In this document: one piece after another, positions 37,674 to 48,088 of the stretch
Layout: the number at the start of each line of letters is the position of its first letter
Numbering within the stretch: position 1 is the stretch's first letter
NCBI RefSeq assembly: GCF_029543105.1
Contig: NZ_JARQXB010000009.1
Span: 62,001-126,000, forward strand
DNA length: 64,000 nt
Source of the DNA: Stenotrophomonas sp. HITSZ_GD
Lineage (GTDB): Bacteria; Pseudomonadota; Gammaproteobacteria; Xanthomonadales; Xanthomonadaceae
Reading direction: 5' to 3'
Notes under the pieces: model-generated
Database searches by the model: none
Seen by the model: the letters and a program-made list of their open reading frames with translations, nothing else
Told to the model about the DNA's origin: nothing
Program-made: the position numbers and the translations under genes

Positions 37674-40058
37674 TTACCAGCGGTAGCCGATCTTCCCGTA
37701 CACGTACGCGCCGTTGAAGCCGAATGGCGAGAGGTTGCTGTACGGGAACTGCCCGCTGGTGGAGTTGGCGAAGTTGTTTTCGTCCGGGTACTCGTTGAGC
37801 AGGTTGTCCGCGCCCAGCGTCAGCGTCCAGCCATCGACCTTGTAGCTGGCCGAAGCATCGACCACCCACTTGGCGCCGAAGGTCTGGTCGTTCACCGCCG
37901 AGGTCGGCCGGGTGGTGTACTCGCCGTAGCGCGTGGCGCCCAGCGCCAGCGTCCAGTGCTCCGCGTTCCAGGTGCCGTTGAGCAGGAACTTGTCGCGCGG
38001 GAAGCCTTCCTCGATGCGGCCGCGCTCGGTGCGGTCGATGCGCTCCAGGTTCAGCCCGTTGGCGCTCAGCTCGGCCGGGTTCGGGGCGACGTGGGTCACC
38101 TCAGTCTTGGCGTAGCTGTAGCTGGCGGTGAGGTCGAAGCTGCTTGCCGCCAGCTGCCAGCGGTAGCTGCCCACCACGTCCACGCCGCGGCTGCGGGTGT
38201 CGATGGCGTTGGTGAAGTAGCGGCCGCCGTTGACGCCGTAGATGCCCTGCGCCTCCAGGAACTGGCGCACCGCCGTGCCGGTGAGGTTGGAGGACAGCAC
38301 GATGCGGTCGTCCACTTCGATCTGGTACGCATCGATGGTCAGGTACAGCGCATCCAGCGGCTGCAGCACCAGGCCGGCGCTGTAGGAGGTGGAGGTCTCC
38401 GGCTTCAGCGGTTCGGCGCCCAGGGCCTGCGCGGTGGCGCTGCTGGCCGGGAAGGTGCGGATCTCGTACGGATTCGGGTCACCGGCCAGGAACGTGGTGC
38501 TGGTGGTTTGGAAGTACTGCTGCGCCAGCGACGGGGCACGGAAGCCGGTGGAGGCGGTAGCGCGCAGCGCCACGCGGTCGGTGAAGGCGTAGCGCGCCGA
38601 GAGCTTGCCGGAGGTCTCGCTGCCGAAGTCCTCGTAGTCCTCCCAGCGGCCGGCCAGCCCGGCGGAGAACTTGTCGGTGAAGTCGGCTTCCAGGTCGGCG
38701 TAGATCGCGTAGCTGTCACGCGCGTAGCGGCCCGACACGCTCGGCGCGAAACCGCCAAAGCCCTGCGCGCCGCCGGCGATGCTGCCGTTCTGGTAGTACG
38801 AGCCCAGCTCGCCGGGCGACTGGTTCCACTTCTCGTTGCGGTACTCCACGCCGAAGGCCACGTTCACCGGATACGCCAGCCCCCAGTCGAAGCCGCGGCT
38901 GAAATCCAGGTTGGCGATGTTCTGCGTGGTCTCCAGCGCACCGTCGTAGAACGAGGTCGGCGAGTTGGCGCCCAGGCTCACGTTGAGCGTGTTGCGGGTG
39001 TGGAAATCGATGCGGTTGTAGCCGTAGTTGTAGCTGGCATCCCACTTCCAGCCGGCCACTTCGCCGCGCAGGCCGGCGACCAGGCTGCGGTCCTTGGCGT
39101 AGGTCTGGATCTGCGGCAGGAAGCCGTCCGGATAGATGGCGCGGATGTTCTGCGCGGTGTTGCCCGGCGCGCGGAAGAACGCCGAGCCGGTGATGTCGCG
39201 GTTGCTGGCCAGGCCGAAGGCGTAGGCGGTGAGCGTGTCGGTGAAGTTGTACTCGCTGTTGAGCGAGAACGCTTGCGCGTCCACCTCCGGGTCGCCGATG
39301 ACGAAGGCCTTCTGGCCCACCGCCGGCTGCGAGGCACTCGGCGCGCCGGCATACGGGCGGGCGCGGTTGGTCGGATCTTGCTGGTTGAGCTGGCCGGCCA
39401 CGTGCAGCCAGCCGCGGTCGCCGCCCAGCGCCACGCCGGTGTCGCCGGAGAGCTGGTAGTTCTTGCCGTCGCCGGCCGAGTACTGGCCGTAGCCGGCTTC
39501 CAGGCTGCCGCCCTTCTCCGCGCCCTTGAGTACGATGTTGACCACGCCGGCGATGGCGTCCGAACCGTACTGCGCCGAGGCGCCGTCGCGCAGCACTTCC
39601 ACGCGCGCGATGCTCGCGATGGGAAGGGTGTTGAGGTCCACCGCCGCCGAGCCGCGGCCGATGGTGCCGTTGATGTTGAGCAGCGAAGAGGTGTGGTAGC
39701 GCTTGCCGTTGACCAGCACCAGCACCTGGTCCGGCGACAGGCCGCGCAGCTGCACCGGGCGCACCGCGCTGGTGCCATCGGCCAGCGCCGGGCGCGGGAA
39801 GTTCAGCGAGGGCAGGGCGCGCGCCAGCGCGGTGGCCAGTTCCGGGGTGCCGGTGGCGGCCAGCGATTCGGCGCTGATGATGTCGATGGGCGACTGCGAT
39901 TCGGCCACGGTGCGGTCGCTGACGCGGGTACCGGTGACGATGACGGTGTCCAGGGTGTTCGGGGTGACCGAGGCGTCCTGGGCGAAGGCTTGGCCCAGCG
40001 GAAGCGCCACGGCGATGGCCGCGGCGAGGGGGGCGAGGAGCGGGGAGGGGGACTTCAT
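37674..40058 (-). CDS. TonB-dependent receptor, tandem copy B
   Basis: A 794-residue outer-membrane receptor with leader LAPLAAAIAVALPLGQAFAQ, TonB box LDTVIVTG, plug VQLRGLSPDQVLVLVNGKRY and VEVLRDGASAQYGSDAIAGV, and barrel end YVYGKIGYRW. It is the upstream member of the tandem pair. GGAG is 5 bases before ATG. A GTTAACG-containing patch (about 40149-40156) in its leader resembles the AT patch before the receptor at 11.4 kb. The pair may have arisen by local duplication and then diverged, presumably in ligand range. Nearby genes do not reveal the ligand. Confidence 0.93.
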   Translation of the reverse strand: MKSPSPLLAPLAAAIAVALPLGQAFAQDASVTPNTLDTVIVTGTRVSDRTVAESQSPIDIISAESLAATGTPELATALARALPSLNFPRPALADGTSAVRPVQLRGLSPDQVLVLVNGKRYHTSSLLNINGTIGRGSAAVDLNTLPIASIARVEVLRDGASAQYGSDAIAGVVNIVLKGAEKGGSLEAGYGQYSAGDGKNYQLSGDTGVALGGDRGWLHVAGQLNQQDPTNRARPYAGAPSASQPAVGQKAFVIGDPEVDAQAFSLNSEYNFTDTLTAYAFGLASNRDITGSAFFRAPGNTAQNIRAIYPDGFLPQIQTYAKDRSLVAGLRGEVAGWKWDASYNYGYNRIDFHTRNTLNVSLGANSPTSFYDGALETTQNIANLDFSRGFDWGLAYPVNVAFGVEYRNEKWNQSPGELGSYYQNGSIAGGAQGFGGFAPSVSGRYARDSYAIYADLEADFTDKFSAGLAGRWEDYEDFGSETSGKLSARYAFTDRVALRATASTGFRAPSLAQQYFQTTSTTFLAGDPNPYEIRTFPASSATAQALGAEPLKPETSTSYSAGLVLQPLDALYLTIDAYQIEVDDRIVLSSNLTGTAVRQFLEAQGIYGVNGGRYFTNAIDTRSRGVDVVGSYRWQLAASSFDLTASYSYAKTEVTHVAPNPAELSANGLNLERIDRTERGRIEEGFPRDKFLLNGTWNAEHWTLALGATRYGEYTTRPTSAVNDQTFGAKWVVDASASYKVDGWTLTLGADNLLNEYPDENNFANSTSGQFPYSNLSPFGFNGAYVYGKIGYRW

Positions 40059-40252
40059 GACATCTCCAACGGGCCCGGCAAGGGCGTGAACAGGGGCCGG
40101 GGCGGAGCCGTCGTCCTAGAGGAGAGGGAGCGGGCGACGGCAGGCCCCGGACGCGCTAAGTATTCGTTAACGCTAGAATGGCGTCGCAGGAAGGCTGCTC
40201 ATCTGCTTATGCCTTCCGGTTATCAATAATCTGCGCCTTAGGCCTTTCTGTC

Positions 40253-42115
<1,863 letters not shown>

Positions 42116-42447
42116 GCGTGCCGCCGCGCCAGCGCACCGCGTCCAGGAACACGCGCTGGCGCCGGTACTGGTCCAGCACGTCGCCGATCAGGTCCTCGCG
42201 GCGCCGGCCCATCACGTCGTAGCCCTTGCCACCTGCGCGCAGGTGCACCTCGGCACGGAAGTGCTGCGGGGTGTCCTGCACGCGGCGGCGCGGGTCCTGC
42301 AGCACGAAGCGCGCGGCCTGGAACGGCTCCGGCGTGATCGCCTTCAGCAGCCCCCAGCAGATCAACAGCTCACCACGCTGAAGGGCAGCGCCGAGGCGAT
42401 CGTCATGGCCAGCGGCCACGGCGTGAACGGCGCGCGCGGCGGATGAC
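42116..42447 (-). pseudogene. Remnant of BCCT (BetT-like) transporter C-terminus
   Basis: Read on the minus strand the sequence gives PWPLAMTIASALPFSVV, then after a one-base deletion near 42369-42370, LLICWGLLKAITPEPFQ and FRAEVHLRAGGKGYDVMG, then DVLDQYRRQRVFLDAV. These match the last transmembrane helix and cytoplasmic C-terminus of BetT-type betaine/choline/carnitine transporters. The 5' part of the gene is missing (ampR lies there), the frame is shifted, and the 3' stop is absent. It is therefore a decayed fragment. It sits between the ABC-F gene and ampR. Confidence 0.75.
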
Positions 42448-42454
42448 GCTGCGC

Positions 42455-43321
42455 TCAGTCCGCTTGCACCTGCAGCCACTCGCGAAACCGCCGCGCCGGT
42501 TCGCTTTCCGCGCGCGAGCGCAGCCGCGTCAGCCAATAGCGGCCCAGGTCCGCGCTGGCCGCGAACGGTTGCATCAGCCTTTCGGAGGCCAGGTCCTGCT
42601 CGAACATGCACAACGGCAGCAGCGCCACGCCCGCGCCCGCGGCCGCCGCACTGGCCAGGGCGAGCGAGGAATCGAACATCGGCCCGCGCGCCTCCAGCGG
42701 CGGCAGGCCCGCCACCTCGCACCATCTCGCCCACTCGTCGGCACGATACGAGCGCAGCAGCGGCACCCGCCGCAGGTCGGAGGGCGTGCGTAGCTGCGCG
42801 GCCAGCCCCGGCGCGCAAACCGGCGCGAACGGCGCCGCGAGGATGGGCGTGGCGACGTGGCCGAGCCAATCGCCGTCGCCGAAGCGGATCGCCAGCTCCA
42901 GCCCTTCGCCGGCCAGGTCGATGCGGTTGTTGTGGGTATGCAGGCGCAGCTCGATATCCGGGTGCGCCGCAGCGAAGGCGGGCAACCGCGGAAGCAGCCA
43001 GCCGGTGGCGAAGGTGCCCACCACTCCCACCGCCAGTGCGTGCCGGTAGCGCCCATCGGCGAAGCGGTCGAGCACCGCGGCGATGCGGTCGAACGACTCG
43101 CTCAGCACCGGGTAGAGCGCGGCGGCGTCGTCGGTCATCGCCACGCCGCGCGGCAGGCGTTCGAACAGGCGCACGCCCAGCCGCGATTCCAGCGCCTTGA
43201 TCTGGTGGCTCAGCGCGGCCTGGCTGACGCACAGCTCGTCGGCGGCGCGGGTGAGGTTCTGGTGGCGGGCGGCGGCCTCGAAGGCACGCAGCGCATTGAG
43301 CGGCAGGCGGGAGCGCGGCAT
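42455..43321 (-). CDS. ampR: LysR-type regulator AmpR
   Basis: AmpR controls an inducible chromosomal beta-lactamase by binding cell-wall muropeptides. The 288-residue product starts MPRSRLPLNALRAFEAAARHQNLTRAADELCVSQAALSHQIKALESRLGVRLFERLPRGV (HTH at about 20-45); a substrate-binding-type domain follows. The gene diverges from the beta-lactamase gene with 98 bases between starts, the classic ampR-bla order. Family similarity, including LRSYRADEWARWCEVAG, supports AmpR over a generic LysR. No exact operator was assigned. Confidence 0.9.
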   Translation of the reverse strand: MPRSRLPLNALRAFEAAARHQNLTRAADELCVSQAALSHQIKALESRLGVRLFERLPRGVAMTDDAAALYPVLSESFDRIAAVLDRFADGRYRHALAVGVVGTFATGWLLPRLPAFAAAHPDIELRLHTHNNRIDLAGEGLELAIRFGDGDWLGHVATPILAAPFAPVCAPGLAAQLRTPSDLRRVPLLRSYRADEWARWCEVAGLPPLEARGPMFDSSLALASAAAAGAGVALLPLCMFEQDLASERLMQPFAASADLGRYWLTRLRSRAESEPARRFREWLQVQAD

Positions 43322-43419
43322 CGGCAGGCATCAATCCAGCTCATGGGTCGCCTTGAATATCCTCGCTGGTGGGCTGCGGTCAACGTTTCGATACTCCAGG
43401 CTTTCCAAGGAGGTGCGCG

Positions 43420-44316
43420 ATGCATACGAGAAGGCGGTTCCTGCAGTGGTCGGCGCTGGCGGCGAGTGCGCTGGCAGCCCAGGCGGCATGGGGAAAACAG
43501 GCGAAACCGGCGACCCCGTCCGGCGGCACGCTGGCGGCGGCGCTGGCGCAGATCGAGCGGCGCGCGGGCGGGCGGCTGGGCGTGAGCCTGCGCGACGCCC
43601 AGGGCCGGCACCTGGGCGGGCAGCGCGAGGACGAGCGCTTCCCGATGTGCAGCACCATCAAATTTCTATTGGCGGGCGCGATCCTGCACGAGGTGGATGC
43701 CGGCCGCCTGCGGCTGGACCGGCGCGTGCCGATTGCCGCCACCGACTTGGTGGGCAACTCGCCGATCACCGAACAGCACGTGGGCGCGGACGGCCTGCGC
43801 GTGGACGCGCTGTGCCACGCCACGATCACCCGCAGCGACAACGCCGCGGCGAACCTGCTGTTGCCGTTGGTCGGTGGCCCCGCGGGGCTGACCACCTTCC
43901 TGCGCGCCAATGGCGACGCGGTGACCCGGACCGATCGCCCCGAGCCGGGGTTGAACGAGTTCGCGGCCGGTGACGACCGCGATACCACCACGCCGGCGGC
44001 CATGGTGGACAACCTGCGGCGCCTGCTCCTGGGCGATGTGCTCAAGCCGGCCTCGCGCGCGCTGCTCGCGGCCTGGCTGCGCGACAACCGCACCGGCGGC
44101 AAGCGCCTGCGCGCCGGGCTGCCGGCCGGCTGGCAGGTGGGCGACAAGACCGGCTTCAACGGCGAGGACACCACCAACGACATCGCCATCCTGTGGCCGC
44201 CGGGCGGGGGCGCGCCGCTGCTGCTGGCGACCTACCTGCAAGGGGCGAAGGTCGACCCGGACGGACAGAACGCCGCGCTGGCCGCGGTGGCGGAGGCCGT
44301 TGCGCGGTACGCATGA
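43420..44316 (+). CDS. bla: Class A beta-lactamase (L2-like)
   Basis: The enzyme hydrolyses beta-lactams in the periplasm. The 298-residue product has a twin-arginine leader (HTRRRFLQWSALAASALAA). It also carries the class A motifs S-T-I-K (Ser78-Lys81), SDN (139-141), ExxLN (Glu175, EPGLNEF) and KTG (243-245). A cysteine precedes the active serine, as in L2, but no partner at the 238 position is seen. AAGGAGG lies 6 bases before the ATG at 43420. It is divergent from ampR, so inducible expression is expected. Spectrum cannot be read from sequence. Confidence 0.93.
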   Translation: MHTRRRFLQWSALAASALAAQAAWGKQAKPATPSGGTLAAALAQIERRAGGRLGVSLRDAQGRHLGGQREDERFPMCSTIKFLLAGAILHEVDAGRLRLDRRVPIAATDLVGNSPITEQHVGADGLRVDALCHATITRSDNAAANLLLPLVGGPAGLTTFLRANGDAVTRTDRPEPGLNEFAAGDDRDTTTPAAMVDNLRRLLLGDVLKPASRALLAAWLRDNRTGGKRLRAGLPAGWQVGDKTGFNGEDTTNDIAILWPPGGGAPLLLATYLQGAKVDPDGQNAALAAVAEAVARYA

Positions 44317-44444
44317 CGGCGTTGCAGGCGGCTAGCGCCCGATGGCCGGTGCCGCGACCGCTCCCGGTCGCGGCCGCCGCCACCGCCACGGAGGGCCACG
44401 GGCGGGGAGGAGGAGGGAAGGTGGCCTCGGCGCGGCCAGGCGCC

Positions 44445-44471
44445 TTGAACCGCGCCGCTTTGCCCTAAAAT
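44445..44471 (+). promoter_or_regulatory. Putative sigma-70 promoter of fmdB
   Basis: TTGAAC (44445-44450) and TAAAAT (44466-44471) are 15 bases apart, slightly short. TAAAAT resembles other -10 elements in this genome and lies 33 bases before the fmdB ATG. Confidence 0.5.
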
Positions 44472-44503
44472 TGCCGGTCTCCGTTCCACCTGCGTATGCC
44501 CCC

Positions 44504-44770
44504 ATGCCGATCTACGCCTTCCAGTGTGCCGAGTGTGGCCACAGCTTCGACCGCCTGCAGAAGCTCTCCGACCCCGATCCCACGGTCTGCCCGTCGTGCG
44601 GCGCGGCAGCGGTGAAGCGCCAGGTCACCGCGCCGTCGTTCCGCCTGGCCGGCGGCGGCTGGTACGAGACCGACTTCAAGAAGGACGGCGACAAGAAGCG
44701 CAACCTGGCCGAAAGCGGCGCCAGCACGCCGGCCGCGCCCGCCAAGAGCGATTCCAAGCCGGCCACCTGA
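44504..44770 (+). CDS. FmdB-family zinc-ribbon protein
   Basis: The 88-residue product begins MPIYAFQCAECGHSFDRLQK and continues with VCPSCGAAAVKRQVTAP, a CxxC...CxxC zinc ribbon. A C-terminal Ala/Lys-rich tail follows. FmdB-type proteins often sit beside aspS, as here, and the role is not defined. The start at 44504 is preceded by a plausible promoter. The aspS gene is separated from it by the opposite-strand DUF3011 gene. Confidence 0.87.
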   Translation: MPIYAFQCAECGHSFDRLQKLSDPDPTVCPSCGAAAVKRQVTAPSFRLAGGGWYETDFKKDGDKKRNLAESGASTPAAPAKSDSKPAT

Positions 44771-44785
44771 GCCCGCGCCAACGCA

Positions 44786-44809
44786 AAGGGGCGGCCATGG
44801 CCGCCCCTT
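44786..44809. terminator. Bidirectional hairpin between fmdB and DUF3011 gene
   Basis: A perfect palindrome, arms AAGGGGCGGCCA and its complement, lies between convergent genes. The T/A tracts are short (AAA/TTC), so it may serve both strands weakly. Confidence 0.6.
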
Positions 44810-44830
44810 CGCTTCTCCGGTCTCGGCGGC

Positions 44831-45574
44831 TCAGCGGGCGCCGAAGCGCGCCCGGCAGCCGTCGTCCACCCACAGCTGGTTGCCCTGGTAGCCCCAGGTC
44901 CGGCCCTCGTCGCAACGGGTCTTGGAGAGCTGCTGCACGATCACCGGGCGGCCGCGGTTGCGGTCCCAGTCGCAGAAGCGGCGGCGCTGGTCGTCGCTGC
45001 TGCAGGTGACCTGGTAGTTCGGGTCGGCGTTGCCCCAGCCGCCGCCGTGGCCACCTCCGCCCCAGCCGCCACGCCCTTCGGCGAACTCGCCGCGGCAACC
45101 GTCGTTGACCCAGATGCTGCCGTTGCGGAAGCCCCAGGTGCGGCCTTCGATGCAGCGCGTGTCCGACAACTGGCGCACCAGCGTGGCGCCGCGCCAATTG
45201 GTGTTGCACAGGCGCTGGCGGTGGTCGCTGCTCTCGCAGCGGATCGTGCCGCCCGGGCCGCCGTTGCCGCCGCCTCCCCAGCCGCCGCCTTCGCGGCTGT
45301 CGGCGAAGCGGGCCCGGCAGCCGCGATCGACCCAGACGAAACCGCGGCCGCTGCCCCAGTTGTTGCCTTCCACGCAGCGGGTGTCGGAGAGGTTCTGCAC
45401 CAGCACCGCGCGGCCGATGAACGGCACGTTGCACTGCACGCGGCGGTTGTTGTTGGAGGAACAGGTGACGGTCTGGCCGGCGTAGCCGCGGTCCTGGGCG
45501 GCGGCCGGGGCGGCAGCGCCCAGGGCCAGCAGCGCGGCCAGGGAGGAGACAGCGAGCGACAGGCGAAGGGACAT
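44831..45574 (-). CDS. DUF3011 repeat secreted protein
   Basis: The product is 247 residues with a signal peptide ending APAAAQ. It then has three copies of a roughly 55-residue DUF3011 module (VTCSSNNNRRVQCNV... LSDTRCVEGNNWG... IRCESSDHRQRLCNTNWR... LSDTRCIEGRTWG... VTCSSDDQRRRFCDWDRNRG... LSKTRCDEGRTWG). Each has four or so cysteines and a WG segment, likely making disulfides. Gly-rich linkers (GGGWGGGGNGG and GGWGGGGHGG) join them. AAGGA lies 7 bases before ATG 45574. The function is unknown: such proteins are secreted, possibly carbohydrate- or lectin-like. It separates fmdB from aspS. Confidence 0.85.
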   Translation of the reverse strand: MSLRLSLAVSSLAALLALGAAAPAAAQDRGYAGQTVTCSSNNNRRVQCNVPFIGRAVLVQNLSDTRCVEGNNWGSGRGFVWVDRGCRARFADSREGGGWGGGGNGGPGGTIRCESSDHRQRLCNTNWRGATLVRQLSDTRCIEGRTWGFRNGSIWVNDGCRGEFAEGRGGWGGGGHGGGWGNADPNYQVTCSSDDQRRRFCDWDRNRGRPVIVQQLSKTRCDEGRTWGYQGNQLWVDDGCRARFGAR

Positions 45575-45729
45575 CTGCGGATCCTTGCGGCGGTGAGTTG
45601 GCCGGACTATAGCCGCAGGTAGCGCCAACGGATCGTGACCGGCCGGATTTGCCCGGGCGGCCGCCGGGCCCCAGAATATCGGGCTTTCCGGCGCGGCCTG
45701 CGCCGGCATTCCCCTTGCGGAGTTCTGCG

Positions 45730-47487
45730 ATGCGTACCCACTTCTGCGGCCTGGTCGACGAGACCCTGATCGGCCAAACCGTCACCCTCGCCGGCTGGAC
45801 CGACGTCGCCCGCAACCTGGGCGGTGTCTGCTTCATCGACCTGCGCGACCACGAAGGCATCGTGCAGGTGACGGTGGAGCCGGACAACGCGGAGGTGTTC
45901 AAGGTCGCCGCCGACCTGGGCTACGAGGACGTGCTGCAGGTGGAAGGCGTGGTGCGCGCGCGCCACGCGGTGAACGACAAGATCCGCACCGGCAAGGTCG
46001 AGGTCATCGCCACCCGCATCACCGTGCTCAACAAGGCCGCGCCGCTGCCGTTCCACGCGCACGAGAACCCGGGCGAGGACACCCGCCTGAAGTACCGCTA
46101 CCTGGACCTGCGCCGTCCGGAAATGCAGCGCATGCAGCGCACCCGCATCAAGCTGGTGCAGTCGCTGCGCCGCTACCTGGACGAGCGCGGCTTCCAGGAC
46201 ATCGAAACCCCGATCCTGACCAAGGCCACCCCGGAAGGCGCGCGCGACTTCCTCGTCCCGGCGCGCATGCACCCGGGCGAGTTCTACGCGCTGCCGCAGT
46301 CGCCGCAGCTGTTCAAGCAGATCCTGATGGTGGCCGGCTTCGACCGCTACTACCAGATCGCGCGCTGCTTCCGCGACGAAGCCCTGCGCGCCGACCGCCA
46401 GCTGGAATTCACCCAGCTGGACATGGAATTCGCCTTCGTGCGCGAGCGCGACGTGCAGGATGCCGTGGAGGCGATGATCCGCGCGGTGTTCAAAGAAGTG
46501 GTCGACGTGGAGCTGGACGCGCAGTTCCCGCGCATGACCTGGGCCGAGGCGATGCGTCGTTACGGCTCGGACAAGCCGGACCTGCGCATCGACCTGGAAC
46601 TGGTGGACGTGGCCGAGCAGGTGAAGGGCAGCGAGTTCGCCGCCTTCACCGCGGCCGCGAACGATGCCGACGGCCGCGTGGCCGCGCTGCGCATTCCGGG
46701 CGGTGCCACGCTCTCGCGCAAGCAGATCGACGAGTACGCCGCGCATGCCGCCAAGTACGGCGCCAAGGGCCTGGCCTACGTGAAGCTGGGCGAGACCGGC
46801 GAGATCACCTCGCCGATCGCCAAGTTCTTCTCGCAGGACGCCTTCGCCGCGCTGCTGCAGCATGTTGGCGCGAAGAACGGCGACATCGTCTTCTTCGGCG
46901 CGGGCGGCTACAACAAGGTCTCCGACTTCATGGGCGCGCTGCGCCTGAAGGCCGGCAAGGACTTCGGCCTGGTGGCCGCCGGCTGGCGCCCGCTGTGGGT
47001 GACCGACTTCCCGATGTTCGAGTGGGACGAGGAAGCGCAGCGCTACGTGGCCCTGCACCATCCCTTCACCGCGCCGGCGGTGGACGACATCGCCGACCTG
47101 CGCGCGAACGCGAAGACCGCGGTGTCGCGTGGCTATGACATGGTGCTCAACGGCAACGAGATCGGTGGCGGTTCGATCCGCATCCATCGCCCGGAGATGC
47201 AGAGCGCGGTGTTCGAGCTGCTGGGTATCGGCGAGGAAGAAGCGCGGTCCAAGTTCGGCTTCCTGCTGGACGCGCTGAATTACGGCGCGCCGCCGCACGG
47301 TGGCATCGCCTTCGGCATCGACCGCATCGCCGCGCTGATGGCCGGCACCGAATCGATCCGCGACGTCATCCCGTTCCCAAAGACCACCGGCGCGCAGGAC
47401 CTGATGACCGACGCGCCGTCGCCCATCGCCGACGAGCAGCTCGCCGAGGTGCACGTGATGGTGCGCCCGCAGCCGGCCAAGGGCTGA
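45730..47487 (+). CDS. aspS: Aspartyl-tRNA synthetase
   Basis: AspS charges tRNA-Asp (a non-discriminating form cannot be excluded). The 585-residue class II enzyme has an N-terminal OB-fold anticodon-binding domain ([23 protein letters not shown]). A catalytic core follows with [29 protein letters not shown]-type motif 2 and [18 protein letters not shown] motif 3. A bacterial-type GAD insertion lies around residue 300-420. The ATG at 45730 has GGAG before it; upstream in-frame codons are excluded. A GNAT gene starts 4 bases after the stop. Confidence 0.97.
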   Translation: MRTHFCGLVDETLIGQTVTLAGWTDVARNLGGVCFIDLRDHEGIVQVTVEPDNAEVFKVAADLGYEDVLQVEGVVRARHAVNDKIRTGKVEVIATRITVLNKAAPLPFHAHENPGEDTRLKYRYLDLRRPEMQRMQRTRIKLVQSLRRYLDERGFQDIETPILTKATPEGARDFLVPARMHPGEFYALPQSPQLFKQILMVAGFDRYYQIARCFRDEALRADRQLEFTQLDMEFAFVRERDVQDAVEAMIRAVFKEVVDVELDAQFPRMTWAEAMRRYGSDKPDLRIDLELVDVAEQVKGSEFAAFTAAANDADGRVAALRIPGGATLSRKQIDEYAAHAAKYGAKGLAYVKLGETGEITSPIAKFFSQDAFAALLQHVGAKNGDIVFFGAGGYNKVSDFMGALRLKAGKDFGLVAAGWRPLWVTDFPMFEWDEEAQRYVALHHPFTAPAVDDIADLRANAKTAVSRGYDMVLNGNEIGGGSIRIHRPEMQSAVFELLGIGEEEARSKFGFLLDALNYGAPPHGGIAFGIDRIAALMAGTESIRDVIPFPKTTGAQDLMTDAPSPIADEQLAEVHVMVRPQPAKG

Positions 47488-47491
47488 GGCC

Positions 47492-48013
47492 ATGGCGCTG
47501 GCGATCCGCCGCGCCGGCGTGGCCGACGCCGAGATCCTCTCGGCGCTGGCCACGCGCACGTTCACCGAGACCTTCGGCCACCTGTATCCGGACGAGGACC
47601 TGCAGGCCTTCCTGCTGGAGGCCTATGCGGTGGAGCGCTCGCGCATCGTGCTGGCGCATCCGGATTACGCGATCTGGTTGCTGGAAGACGACGGCGTGGC
47701 GGTGGGCCATGCCGCCGCCGGTCCCTGTGGCCTGCCGCATCCGGAAGTGGCCGCGGGCGATGGCGAGCTGAAGCGCCTGTACCTCATCAAGGATTACCAG
47801 AACAGCGGCTGGGGCAGCCGGCTGTTCGAGACCGCGCTGCAGTGGCTGGAGCGCGAAGGGCCGCGCCGCTTGTGGATCGGCGTGTGGTCGGAGAATTTCG
47901 GCGCGCAGCGCTTCTATGCCCGCTACGGGTTCCAGCGCGTGGGCGAATACGAATTCCCCGTCGGCCAGGTGCGCGACCTGGAATACATCCTGCGGCGCGA
48001 TGCCGTGCGCTGA
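47492..48013 (+). CDS. GNAT-family N-acetyltransferase
   Basis: The 173-residue product contains the GNAT acetyl-CoA-binding block LKRLYLIKDYQNSGWGSRLF and a C-terminal NFGAQRFYARYGFQRVGEYEF. It lies 4 bases downstream of aspS and is probably co-transcribed with it. The acceptor substrate is unknown. The protein shows no signal peptide. Related RimI-like or small-molecule acetyltransferases are equally plausible. Confidence 0.87.
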   Translation: MALAIRRAGVADAEILSALATRTFTETFGHLYPDEDLQAFLLEAYAVERSRIVLAHPDYAIWLLEDDGVAVGHAAAGPCGLPHPEVAAGDGELKRLYLIKDYQNSGWGSRLFETALQWLEREGPRRLWIGVWSENFGAQRFYARYGFQRVGEYEFPVGQVRDLEYILRRDAVR

Positions 48014-48088
48014 GCGGGTGGCATCCGTTTTCCCATCCGCTTGATGGCGGCGAGCCGATCTACCTCGCAGGCGGCAGGCGGCCCCGCC

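Noticed and set aside
40178-40252. Extended start of the ABC-F gene
   Set aside because: The extra 25 residues lie in the leader and do not resemble the family.
43322-43419. Exact AmpR operator
   Set aside because: The gap between ampR and bla has no unambiguous T-N11-A box, so none is claimed.
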